Below are positions 44,389-54,792 of a stretch of 55,396 nt of DNA, in pieces. The stretch spans positions 4,573,911 through 4,629,306 of the forward strand of contig NC_090611.1 in NCBI RefSeq assembly GCF_004359215.1. The letters are read 5' to 3'. Each line of letters opens with the position of its first letter. Positions within the stretch are counted from its first letter, which is position 1. The notes beneath the pieces were generated by a model. That model ran no database searches and was not told where the DNA came from. It saw only the letters and a list, made by a program, of their open reading frames with translations. The DNA is from Bremia lactucae. Taxonomy: Eukaryota; Oomycota; Peronosporomycetes; Peronosporales; Peronosporaceae. The position numbers and the translations under genes are program-made.

Positions 44389-45847
44389 CGTGTTTCAACA
44401 GCTCCGCCGCCGTAGGTCGCGAATCTGGAGAAATGTCCAGCATACTCTGCACAAATCTTTTTGCTGCTGGCGATACATTGTTCCACTGCGGCTGATCATA
44501 CCACACAGCTCCCAAACTTATTAGCTTCAGCAGTTCAATCTCGTGCTTGGCCTCGCCAAAGGGCACCAAGCCAGTCAGCATCATATACGCAAGAATCCCA
44601 GTGCTCCAAATATCTGCCGGGGTGCCATATAAACGACCTGCGACCACTTCTGGACTCAAATATTGTGGTGTACCACACATATTTTCCCGACGCCGATTCG
44701 CGAGTTGCAATTCTTCCGATAGCCCAAAATCAGCAACTTTAGCCACCAGCAAGCCATCGTTGTTTGTTTTTAGCAACACATTATCAGCCTTAATATCTCG
44801 GTGCACATGACCTTGAAAGTGGCAATACTGTAATGCTGACAATACTTGCTTTAGAATTTCCTTTGCAAGTTTCTCGGACACGACTTTTTCCGTATCCATC
44901 ATGTGGCGCACACTACCACGATCACAATATTCGAGCACAAGCAACAATTTACCCTTTTCATTAAAAAACCCATTCTGAGAAATGATATTTGGATTTTTTA
45001 ATCGATTGAGTGCACCCATTTCCGCAACAAGTTCGTCTTCGCCTTCGTGACTCTGCGCAGTTCCCTTGGCAACTTTCACTGCGACCAATTCGCCCGTTAA
45101 TCGACAAAAGCCTTTAAAAACCGTCGAGAATTTGCCTCCTCCAAGTTGCGATCCAAGTTCATACAAATCGTTAAAATTGGCCACGATTGTGTTGCTTTTT
45201 GTGTGAAAGTTATCGATTTCAAGCGCTGTTTCGGCAACCGAGTCGCTTTTGTGGCTACTGAATCGATAGATTAAACTTGGTCCTTGTTTTGTTGGCGACG
45301 GAAACGCCCAAGACGTTGCGTTTTCGTCCACTTTGACACTCTTGTCGATACCCGCGATCCGCATAACCTTCTCCACGTCCTGATCATTGACATGCGAGCC
45401 ATAAACTGTAGCCCACGAATGGAGCGGAAGGATACCCTTGGGTACACCCGCTTTCTCCAAATCGCCTTGTGGCATCATACGAATAACTTTAGCACGTGGA
45501 CACAAGAGCTCTTCGACTTGTAAAGCGGATAAATCGCCCATTAGACTCACGTAGAGTGTGTGGGCATTCGTGGCACTTGCAGCCAATGCCTCGCGAATCT
45601 TATTCGTGCCTAAGAACACAAGGTCGCAGTCTGCGAGCACCTCCTGACTCGTACCGGTGGTTCGAAAGCCGAGACGATGAAACACACGGCGTCGCTCCTC
45701 GGAGGGGTCGGACGCCAAAAGAGTTGACACAAGACGCTGCTTCGTGTAGTTAAACTTTCGCTGAGGCGCTACGTTTTTGATAAGATCCCGCGCAACGCGT
45801 TCAGCTAAGCGTCCTGAGCCAATAAAGCCTACGCTTACGACAGGCAT
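44369..45847 (-). CDS. Pyrroline-5-carboxylate-reductase-like Rossmann domain fused to a Ser/Thr kinase (492 aa)
   Basis: One uninterrupted reading frame, no intron. Residues 1-175 look like the NAD(P)-binding half of the ProC/P5CR family: GFIGSG dinucleotide loop at 7-12, LVFLGT strand at 76-81, YVSLMGDLSALQVEELL at 99-115, then KVIRMMP (the VIRxMP motif) at 120-126 and TVYGS at 147-151. The helical domain that dimerises P5CR and holds its active site is missing. Residues 228-490 are a complete kinase: G-loop LGGGKFSTV 235-243, Lys258 in VAVKV, HRDIKADN 349-356, DFG 373-375, GTPQYLSPE 392-400, of the CAMK type. Catalytic kinase residues are intact. I infer a kinase with a nucleotide- or metabolite-sensing front domain. 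It sits between the zinc-finger and LysRS genes, all on the minus strand. Confidence 0.92.
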   Translation of the reverse strand: MPVVSVGFIGSGRLAERVARDLIKNVAPQRKFNYTKQRLVSTLLASDPSEERRRVFHRLGFRTTGTSQEVLADCDLVFLGTNKIREALAASATNAHTLYVSLMGDLSALQVEELLCPRAKVIRMMPQGDLEKAGVPKGILPLHSWATVYGSHVNDQDVEKVMRIAGIDKSVKVDENATSWAFPSPTKQGPSLIYRFSSHKSDSVAETALEIDNFHTKSNTIVANFNDLYELGSQLGGGKFSTVFKGFCRLTGELVAVKVAKGTAQSHEGEDELVAEMGALNRLKNPNIISQNGFFNEKGKLLLVLEYCDRGSVRHMMDTEKVVSEKLAKEILKQVLSALQYCHFQGHVHRDIKADNVLLKTNNDGLLVAKVADFGLSEELQLANRRRENMCGTPQYLSPEVVAGRLYGTPADIWSTGILAYMMLTGLVPFGEAKHEIELLKLISLGAVWYDQPQWNNVSPAAKRFVQSMLDISPDSRPTAAELLKHEWLHDA

Positions 45848-46155
45848 CGCGACCGGAGTTTTGAGGGCCGAAGATTCTTAAGAAGAGAAGCCAAATCAAT
45901 ACGATTCCAAATGTAGCCATGTGTAAGCAGTCTAACGGTGTTTAGAAAAGGCTGTTTGTGTGAACTTTTCTTGAAAAGAATATCCTTATTGACATGTACT
46001 GTACTACAAGGAAGACCGTTGATTTTGTGTTAAAGACAGGTACCATATGTCCATAAAACAATCCGATTCTACTATCGCTTGTATCTACGAAAACAGCTGT
46101 ACTACAAGCGTGGGCCGATTGATTCTGATATATAAAACATGAAAGGTGCTTCAGT
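45848..46155. other. Intergenic, kinase promoter and LysRS 3' flank
   Basis: About 308 bp upstream of the kinase start and downstream of the LysRS stop on the same strand. No further gene or repeat was recognised. Confidence 0.5.
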
Positions 46156-48037
46156 TCAAAAAGGAGAATCCTTTGGTTTCAGAAGCGGAAAAAGAATCAC
46201 CTCCTATGCAAAATATCGTCGTCACCCAAAGTACGAAATCAAGAAACAAAGGGAGCTTTTCGTACCCGAATGTGACTTTTCCCCGACAACAGCATGACGA
46301 GGCGGTCGATCCCCAACCCAAAGCCGCCTGTTGGAGGCAGCCCGTACTCGAGTGCCGTGCAAAACTCCTCGTCTTTCGTATGCGCTTCTTTATCGCCACG
46401 TTGCTGATCCGCTTGTTGCGCTACGAACCGTTGACGCTGGTCAAATGGATCGTTTAGTTCCGTGTACGCATTACATAGTTCTTTGCCCGCAACAAAGAGC
46501 TCAAATCGTTCCGTAACGCCCTCGTGATTGCGATGCGCTTTTGCAAGAGGACTCATGCACTTTGGATGGTTGTATAAAAACGTCGGGTTGATACACTTGG
46601 GCTCGATAAAGTGTCCAATGAGCTTGTCCACCAAGCGCGTGCACGTATGTGGCTTAGCACATGCAATGTTGTGGCGTTCACATAGATCCCAAAGCACTGG
46701 AATGGACGCTATTTTTTATAGTTTCAACGACATGATGAGACTACCAAAAGGTTCATTAGAATCGCTCGAGATCATTAAAATCGTACCTGGTGAATTGACA
46801 TCCGGGAGTTTCTCATGAAGGCAATTTTCTAGCGTTTCAAGGATTGGCAATCGCTTAAATGGAGGTGTAAAGTCGATTTCGACTGTCGTACTCGTGTCTT
46901 CTTCATGCATGGGGAACTCGATTTTAAAGGATCCTGTGACGTTGTTAACAATACTGGAAATCATGTCTTCACTTGTTTCCATGAGCGAGTAATAATCCGC
47001 GTACGCCTGATAGAATTCGCACATGGTGAATTCCGGATTGTGACTTGCGTCCATGCCTTCGTTTCGAAACACTTTGCCAATTTCAAACACGCGATCCAAG
47101 CCCCCGATGACGAGTTGTTTTAAAAAAAGCTCGGGCGCAATACGCAGACACAAGTCGGTTTTTAAAGCACGCGAATTTGTCATAAAAGGCTGTGCTGCGG
47201 CGCCCCCCGCGGCGGAAAATAACAAAGGCGTCTCAACCTCAATAAAGTCGCGAGCTTCCAAATACTTTCGAAGACTTTGCACGATTTTTGCTCGTATTTC
47301 AAATATTGGACGCACTTCGGGATTTGTTAATAAATCTAAATATTTCTTGCGAAAACGAATTTCCTAAAGTGCGCAACATTGTCAATTATTACGCCTTTTT
47401 TCCTGGCCACGATGAGAAATTTCATAGGTTTTAAACGTACTGGCTCTTTTACGCCGTACTTAGTATTTGGAAAAGGCTGGATACAAGGCGCTAATATTTC
47501 CAGTTGCCGTGGAATGACACTCAGCTCTCCTTTCCCCGACTTGCCCGGAAAGCCTTGGACTCCAATAATATCACCACGACGTAAGCTATCGTGGAGTGCA
47601 CGAAATTCGCGTTTTGCTGCCTCTTTGTCTCCATTACGATTGCCTTCGCAGCCTATGAAGTGCTTGGCCTCAGATAGCACTTGCACCGTATGACCATCAC
47701 TCTGCAAATCAAGAAAAATGAGGTTTTTGCTCGCGTGGCGAATGGCAACAACGCGTCCTTTTATAATAAATAGCTCTCGTAAGAAAACCACGCATGACAC
47801 GCAAAAATTATTTTTTTTACCTGCTAGTGCAACACTTTCCTCCGTACATCGAGACTTCGGCTCCAATGACTTAAACTTGTGCTGATATTCGCGCACTGAC
47901 ATGGTCACGGGAAAGAAATTTGGATACTGCCTGAAGTTTGGAACATCCTGGAAACGCTCCATGGCTTCAGTCACCGACACAATTGGCGCCGTTGATAGCA
48001 GTCGCCGTCCATGGCGTGGCCAAGCATTGCGCAACAT
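46156..48037 (-). CDS. KARS: Class II lysyl-tRNA synthetase, probably organellar (529 aa)
   Basis: Five exons, minus strand: 47821-48037, 47441-47757, 46787-47363, 46266-46696, 46156-46203; all junctions are in frame. The N-terminus ([20 protein letters not shown]) is Arg-rich without acidic residues, a typical mitochondrial presequence. An OB-fold anticodon-binding domain follows ([20 protein letters not shown] to [13 protein letters not shown]). Class II motifs: motif 1 around [10 protein letters not shown], motif 2 [15 protein letters not shown], motif 3 [14 protein letters not shown]. The LysRS-specific [18 protein letters not shown] and C-terminal [13 protein letters not shown] are restored by splicing. 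It charges tRNA-Lys; organellar location is inferred from the presequence only. The first intron (63 nt) lacks a stop and could be read through, but the family alignment requires its removal. Confidence 0.93.
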
Positions 48038-48186
48038 TATTTTAGAAAATTAGGAAAAACGAAATACAAAATCCAAATGTCTACAAAAACAAATCGATAG
48101 TTAGTTTGCAGTACTTAAAAGATCTAATTGTAAAGATTTTAAAAGCTCTATGCTGGGTTACTATAATAAAAATCTCTGATGGAATA

Positions 48187-48596
48187 GCTAACCCCATAAT
48201 ATCATATCGTAACAGTATTATTTCCGATAAGAGGAATAATATATAGTATTTCCTATGAAGGGAAATAAATAAAGAAGTACAAAAATTATTATAGAAATAA
48301 ATAAAGAAGGACAAAAATTATTATCATTATTAGTTTTGACTTCAATATTTCCAATACTACCAAATTTGATGATATTATTGCAATAAGACGTTAGCTCTAT
48401 CGATTGGTTGATTTAAGTCTAAATCAATCCCGCCAATCGTAATAAGACACGATTGTGCGGCGCATGGAGGCGCCATACTTAGATAGATATTAATATAATA
48501 AGTTCAGTAGTAGATAGAAGATCGTTACGTAAGAAACTTATTGTAGTAAATGGTTTATTTTTTTCTCGATTCTAAAGCCTTAGTCTAGACCTTTGA
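48187..48596 (+). mobile_element. 5' part of a type-2 LTR, truncated by copy F
   Basis: It aligns with the type-2 LTR at 18645 over most of its length (AAATAAAGAAGTAC, CCAATACTACCAAATTT, GATTTAAGTCTAAATCAA, GACACGATTGTGCGG, GAGGCGCCATACT). It includes a short direct repeat (AAATAAATAAAGAAG...). It stops at TCTAGACCTTTGA where the LTR of copy F starts. Confidence 0.75.
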
Positions 48597-49037
48597 TGTA
48601 ACGGGGTGTATCGTTACATTAAATTAACACTTAAAGGTTGTTAATTAATATATTATCTTAAAGTTAGATTATATTTGGAGGATATTACTCTACATGGTAA
48701 TATTCTAAAAGCTTATTCATTGGTAGATATAGACCATTATATCTACTTTCTCCGCGGTCTAGTCAGCGCTGGACGCGCGCAAAGAGAAAGACAGATAAGA
48801 CTTTTAGTACATGTTTTGTATCAGGTTATAATTAAGTTAGTATTAAATAGATAGACAAGAAGAACTTAATTATAACAATACAGTTTTCATTAGAGTCTCT
48901 TTAAAGCAAGTGTTTTAAAGAGAAGACTTCCTCTGCACGTACTAGTGTACGTGAAGTGACGTGAGGCACCCCTCGCACTGAGGCAGTGCGAAGTGGACTT
49001 GTACTGAAGCAGTACAAGTCGGCAGTGCCCCGTTACT
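48597..49037 (+). repeat. 5' LTR of copy F
   Basis: It starts TGTAACGGGGTG and ends CCCCGTTACT (the last base is A in the partner). It has TGTAAC-N10-GTTACA at the very start and three hairpins in its last 105 bp (48936-48953, 48973-48991, 48996-49020). The PBS region CCTGGTAGCA follows. Confidence 0.9.
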
Positions 49038-49179
49038 CCTGGTAGCATTTAGTAGTCCGTCCAAGGACCACAGTTCCATCATCAAACATGGACATGTTAG
49101 ATGATAATAGAAATACGCATCACGTTTCGCGTGATAGCTACTCCTTTCTAAGTGACATAGAAACGAGTGCGGTCGAAAA

Positions 49180-50111
49180 ATGAGTGCGGTCGAACCAATG
49201 AGTTCAAGCGTAAGGAACGATGCCATCTTGGCCATGCTGTCCGGTTGGACAATGATGCCCTCCATTCAGCCATCGCCAAGTTCATACAGTATGAACTTGA
49301 CGAGGCGAAGGAGAAGGTTGCCTTGCTTAATCAGCAAGGCTCCCAACGGGCAGAGCTGTTGAGGTTACAGCAGGTACAGACCCCTGTACCTGGGATGACG
49401 CAACGCGTCCTCCCGAAACCTCTAAAGATTGACATCTTTAAGTATAGGGGGGTCGAAGAAGACTCCCTCTTGAGATGGTTTGTCGAGTTGGACGATGCCA
49501 TAAGGGCACGTCACATCGTCGACGAGCAAATGCAAGTCGATTTTGCTCAATCTAACTTGGCAGGTGCCAAAACTTGGGCACTAGGCCTTAAGTTGCGCGA
49601 CCCATATGTCTTTGGGTCGCTAGAGGCTTTTAAAGCCCGGCTCAAACAGACGTTTGAACCGCCAAGGGCTGAGTTCAGAGCTCGTTCAGAGCTTCTGAAA
49701 TTCAAGCAAGGCAAGCGTGATGCTCACGCATATGCCCAGCACATACGACTCTTAGCGAGTTATATAACAAATAACTTAGCGAGTTATATAACAAATAACC
49801 CAGTTCATGAACACACGTTGATTACGGTGTTCATACAAAGTATTAGGGATGGTGTCGTAAAGACCCACCTATTCCGCTTGGAACTGGATACGCTTGAAGA
49901 AGCAATATCCGTTGCGGAACAGGAGGACTTAAGCTTGAGACAGGCTCAAGCTAGTTCGTCATCATATCGTCCTCCAAAACGACACGAGTTAGGAGGTCCA
50001 AAACCCATGGACCTTTCGTACGTCGAAAGCGACTTACCTCGCTTTTCGAGCAATAAGCGATTGCAGAAATGCAATCGCTGTCAAAAGTTAGGACACTACG
50101 CTCATGAGTGA
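49180..50111 (+). pseudogene. Gag, copy F
   Basis: The initiator region (MSAVEP...NDAILAMLSGW) and the capsid part (from ALHSAIAKFIQYELDEAKEK) are in different frames: a shift near 49243 separates them. Capsid motifs are clear (SLLRWFVELDDAIRARHIVD, TWALGLKLRDPYVFGSLEAF, FRLELDTLEEAISVAEQEDL). A 24-bp in-frame duplication (ASYITNNL twice) lies at 49752-49799. The zinc knuckle is truncated: CNRCQKLGHYAHE is followed by TGA in place of the last Cys codon. Confidence 0.85.
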
Positions 50112-50113
50112 AG

Positions 50114-50950
50114 TGCCCCAAGACAAGTACCGAGAGATACTGAACGTAGTTATGGACCGGGTGCCAAAAAGGGGTCAGTAGGGGCGCAACACCCTACTGA
50201 TCCAGCAACCTCAAGAGATTCGCAAATCTCTTGACTAAAGTTGCTCCAGACACACAATCACTATGTGTCTCTGCACCTGGTGATGAGGTATCCCTCATCA
50301 CCTTAGAATTAAAAATTGACAAATGATTTGTCACTTAGAGCCCTAGTGTACTGCGGAGCGTCGAATAACTTTATTTGTCGCCAGTCGCTAGAGGGTCGTA
50401 GGCTCAAATATGTTAAGCGCGACATCCCTCCAACAAGGATGACGGTGCGTCTAGCGACAGGCGCATCGATAACAGTAATGAAACGCGTAGTGAAATTTCA
50501 CTACACGTTAAAAGATTTACATTATGTGATCATGTCATCGTACTGGATTTGGATGAAAAATCTGATGTCATCCTAGGTTTACCTTGGCTCAGAAAATACG
50601 AGCCAATAATCAGCTGGCAGCATCGATCTGTAAAGATGCCTGCCACTTGTTTATCAGATGGCCATCTGCTGAACGTCTTGCGTTCACAAGCGTGTGGATG
50701 TACTACGAATGAGTGCGATGGCCTCACTTGTGGTACGGTCGTTAGTACGACTGCACAAGATCACAGTGTGATTACTACTCACCTTGTGGAGTCAGCTGCC
50801 GGTGGCTATGCGAATGCACAGGCAGGGCCGAAGCTCCACTACTCGAATAAGTCGGGTGGATTGAGACATGAATGTACGTCTAGCGGGCGACATTCAAGGA
50901 GTATACCGGTTGTCCAAATGGAAAACACGATGATCCTAGGTCGAGTAGAG
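50114..50950 (+). pseudogene. Aspartic protease and spacer, copy F
   Basis: ORF 50316-50576 has the retropepsin region, but the catalytic triplet reads Tyr-Cys-Gly-Ala (LVYCGASNNFICRQSL): the catalytic Asp present in copy A is lost. RLKYVKRDIPPTRMTVRLAT follows. ORF 50549-50962 continues with DVILGLPWLRKYEPIISWQH, the motif after the protease, and the spacer MPATCLSDGHLLNVL. Confidence 0.8.
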
Positions 50951-51039
50951 AGTCGACCTTAGAGGACCCGACTGTGATAGCGCAATCACAGTCGGAAGAC
51001 GTTGAGGGAAAAGTTCCCACGTACTTGAGGAGAAATCTC

Positions 51040-52590
51040 TTCAAATAGTTAATGCTGAAATGACTAGAATTCAGCATCTCGAGGGATTGATCCCTCGGCA
51101 GCCTGTGGATAAATCCCAGAAAGAAACCGAGACATTGAATGTCTTGGTTAATGACGGATCAAGGGTAGGCACTGATACTCTTGGTCTGTTTGCGCCTCCG
51201 AAGTTAACTTCGTAAATAATTCAATTACCAACCCTAGAACTCCAAGCGGTTCTTGAGAGAACAGATCTGCGTGCTCGTCACAAAGGACGAATACGTAACT
51301 GATATTCGGTCAGCGGTAATTTTGCAGGGAACGAACGGGTTCTCAGAAGACTCAGATTGAGATATATACTACTGAATCCTGGGAGTCACTTAAGACAAAT
51401 CCTTTATACAAGGATTTGATGGAATTCGGGGATGTATTCCCTGAAACAATTCCCTGCTAGTTGCCTAAGGATAAAGGCACTCGACATGAGATCGAGCTCA
51501 AACCGGGCTCGAAGCAGTAAGCGGCTTAGTAACGCCCCTGCAACATTCAACAGATGCGTATCGAATCTGTTGAGACCGGTGCGAGAATTCGCATCGATTA
51601 TTTTTGACGATGTATTCGTCCATAGACGGGACATGGACGGAAAGACGAACGTGAAAGTTCATAAAACTCACGTTCTTCAGGTTCTTACACTTGTGCGAAA
51701 GCATAGTTGTACGCAATCTCAAGAAGTGTATATTCGCTGCAAGCGAAATACCACTTCTTGGGTGCATCGTTGGTAAACGCGCTTCGAGACAATCACCGAC
51801 TGGCCAGTTCCAGTCGATGTCAAGGGACTTAGAAAAATCCCTTGGTTTAGAGGCGTACTTTCACAAGTACTCCCGCAATTTATGCCGAGATGAGAGTTCA
51901 TCTCTCTCGTCTCTTGAAAAAAGACGAGAAATGGCTATGGAACGCTGATTGTCAGCGTTCCTTTGAAGGTATCAAGCAAAGCTTGATGCAATCGCCCATC
52001 TTGGCGATTGCAGATCAAGACAGACCATTCCATGTGGTCTGTGATGCCAGCGATTTCGCAATTGGCTGTGCGTTAAAGCAATACGATACAGACGGCGCGG
52101 GGCGCATCTTCTGTTACCAATCGCATCAGCTGCAACCAGCTGAACGCAATTACCCAGTGCATGACAAGGAACGCCTTGCCATGAAATACGCACTGGCTAA
52201 GTTCAGTGTCTTTCTCCTCGGAGATGGACCATTAATCGTATATACAGACAATGCGTCATTACGCACGGCCGTTTGTAGCCCACACCTCTCGCAAAGAATG
52301 GCGAGGTGGCTATCCTTCTTCGTGGAGTATAATTTCTCCGAGGAATTTAAACAAGGACGACTTAATGTCGTCGCTCATGCGTTATCACGCCGACCCGATT
52401 TCGAGCCGGCTGCGCATTCCAACAGTGAAAATAACTCCACTGTTGCAACACTCATTTCAAACGTTCCGTCATCAACTTTGTTTGATAACATCAAGAAAGC
52501 CTACGCAGAAGATAAGGATAATGATTTGCGCTTGCGAATCATGTATGTGTGTCACGATGCACCAACAAGTTGGCATTGTTGACATGAGAG
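51040..52590 (+). pseudogene. Reverse transcriptase (core deleted) and RNase H, copy F
   Basis: The RT N-terminal part ends at EIELKPGSKQ (about 51490-51520) and is joined directly to GLSNAPATFNR (LSNAPATFNRCVSNLLRPVR), removing the palm segment with the first catalytic Asp. IIFDDVFVHRRD keeps the FDD motif. The connection and RNase H are in one open frame, 51890-52582: LSRLLKKDEKWLWNADCQRS, VVCDASDFAIGCALKQYDTD, DKERLAMKYALAKFSVFLLG, VYTDNASLRTAV, ending in the DALSRRPDF-type tail (here HALSRRPDF). Inactive as RT. Confidence 0.85.
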
Positions 52591-52960
52591 AACTTATCTC
52601 ACAGTAAGTCGCGACTTTTACTGGCCCGTCAGTATCAGTTTAACGCAGCGGACCGTCAGAAACGGAACGCAGACAAACATGGAAGGGCAAACGTTCTTTC
52701 ATTAAAAAAATAATGCCCTAGTACTACTCTCTACGGAAATCTTACCTAAGCGTGTAGTTTCTAATGTGGGTAGCAAAAAACTACTACCCAAGTTCATTAA
52801 GCCTTTCAGTGTACTGCATCGCAGAGGCAATGCGTACACAATAGAATTGCCACGTAGAATGCGAACGTATCCTACGTTTTACTTGGTTGGCTCCGCCCGT
52901 ATCATCAGTACGCAGTTTCTTCCGAGAACGGATCTGACCACCCTTTTCAGGAATCCCTAA
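52591..52960 (+). pseudogene. Integrase remnants, copy F
   Basis: The zinc-binding part (HDAPTSWHC) breaks off after the RDFYWP motif at about 52630, where the sequence jumps to the region before the C-terminal domain (the catalytic core, roughly 0.8 kb in copy A, is missing). The C-terminal module KLLPKFIKPFSVLHRRGNAY ending in TDLTTLFRNP (52766-52960) is open. No catalytic activity is possible. Confidence 0.8.
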
Positions 52961-54713
52961 GAAATTCTTGTGGTCACGAACCAGATTCTCATGCTGAGTC
53001 TGGAGATTATCATGTCGGGTCCAAGAAACCTCGAAACCGCGATGAGCTGACGACAGCTCGTCACGAAGAGCGTGATAATTCCGTTCGTACTCCAACATGG
53101 AGTACGCACTCTTCCAACTGTTCGATATGATGAGCTTGCACCGTCTGCTCTGACGAGTGATCCTTACCGCGCTCGTGATCAAGTCCATCCTCCAAATCAT
53201 GGAGGAAGCGATCGGTTTGTTGATCTACGACTCTTGATCCGACACATGGGTCGGATCTAATTTTCCCTCCTCCGCCACAATCAGTGGTGGATTCCCACGG
53301 TGGTCAACGTTTCCTTGTTGAACGATTCCAAAACCACCGTGACGTGAAGAGGCAGCGAACGAGTTATGTTGTTGCTATTAAATTTGTATTCAAGAAAACA
53401 AAAATACATAAAGTAGAAGGACCAATACTAATAGATTTTTCAACGAGTTCTTATTCTGAAGGGAAATTAAGAGATGCTTATTATAAAAATCAAAAAATTC
53501 CAAATGATATTTTAGTAGATAAGAGCCTTCACATGACAGCTGGGAGCCTCGTTCCCAGCTGATTGTTGACGTTGAGGGCCTCGTTCGTCAGTATGACGAG
53601 ACATATCCGATTGATCAGAAGGTCCATCGAAAAACACGCGCCCCTGGCAATAGTAAATCGATTGCAAAACGTCAATCGCATCGCGCATCTCAATAGAGAT
53701 GCGAGCCCTTCCCCAGGGCGAAGAAAGGGAATAGACATCCCCTTTTACCCGCTTCAAGCTGTCAACACAACACGGACAGGGATCACCCCACGTGAGGCAT
53801 GGAAGTCCAGCCTCACGTGACAACCGATGCAATTTATACCTTACACCGGTTGGAGTTCGTTTCTCGAACTTAACTCGAATCGTGTTAAGTCTTTAAAGCC
53901 AGGCTTCGCGTCCAATGTTTTGACATTGCGAATGAACGCGCTTCAGGCATGCATAAGCGAGACTTTATCTCCCATATTGTTGCCACTATACCATCGATGT
54001 TTGAAAAAGCATCGAGATAAATCTTCCTCAGCACGAAAGTTCTTTGCGCTGGGATCAGGGCCATGTAGCTTTGTCGCAATTAATAAGGAGTATTTATTGT
54101 CAGGAGTAGTCTCTCCAGACAAGCTATTAATTAGCTGCTCGGGCAAAAGCTCCGGCTTCTTTTCAGGGACAAGACGGACATTTTGGTGTCTACGATCCCT
54201 GAGTGGTACCCACTGAAGCAGGGGTACCACAAGAACTTTATTACGATAGCTTACGCCATCGTCATCACCACGCACAGAAATCTGAGCGGGTGACGGCACG
54301 GAAGACGGTACTGGCGATGAGAAATCATCCTCATCGTCGGAACCGAACATGCTGTACCGAATGCTACCAGCACGTCTACTCGAATGAGCCCCCTCATTCG
54401 AAGGCTTATAGTCAGCCGTCTGACGTCTATCAGGCGACTGTTCTGTTCTCCCCTAGTCGGCCATTTTGTTCGACTCACATTCGTAGTCGACCTCCAAAGA
54501 GGGTTCACGTGGTGAATCACCACGTGCACTCGCAACATGTAGTGTTGTGCGAGTGGAAGATACTACGGCAGACAGAACGTCTGCCGTAAGAGATAACAGT
54601 GCGTCACCCGCGGCTGCACGAACCGCAGCCGAAGGCGCAGCACTATCAACACCCCGCATGAGTTGGTTCTTCATGCGATGGAATTTAAAATAATGGTTCT
54701 GACCAATCAACAT
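52784..54713 (-). pseudogene. Antisense ORF of the gypsy family, copy F (frameshifted)
   Basis: Minus strand, running against the element: start MLIGQNHYFKFHRMKNQLMR at 54713, an acidic Ser-rich part (LEVDYECESNKMAD; FGSDDEDDFSSPVPSSVPSP), the PEKKPELLPEQLINSLSGET segment with TKLHGPDPSAKNFRAEEDLS, the Cys patch LTWGDPCPCCVDSLKRVKGD at about 53740-53800, and a C-terminal coiled coil (YERNYHALRDELSSAHRGFE; HENLVRDHKNFLG) that overlaps the integrase end. About 600 codons if unbroken; frameshifts and a 150-bp insertion interrupt it here. Copies A and B share it. No known family recognised. Confidence 0.7.
53373..53525 (+). other. AT-rich insertion resembling organellar coding DNA
   Basis: About 150 bp of strongly AT-rich sequence replaces some 20 bp that copy A has at this point. 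One frame is open throughout and reads like a real protein with A/T-ending codons (VEGPILIDFSTSSYSEGKLR, DAYYKNQKIPNDILVDK). Base and codon use differ sharply from the surroundings. A captured piece of mitochondrial DNA is the simplest explanation; the source gene was not identified. Confidence 0.55.
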
Positions 54714-54792
54714 CGTTTTTAAATTAAGTGGTCACATAGTGACCACTCCATCCAATGACAGTCAGAGTGATTATCGTTTAAGGGAGGGGTGA

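Noticed and set aside
53284..53562. Plus-strand ORF as an extra gene of the retroelement
   Set aside because: Its protein-like part comes from the inserted AT-rich fragment and its ends from antisense-ORF sequence; absent in copy A.
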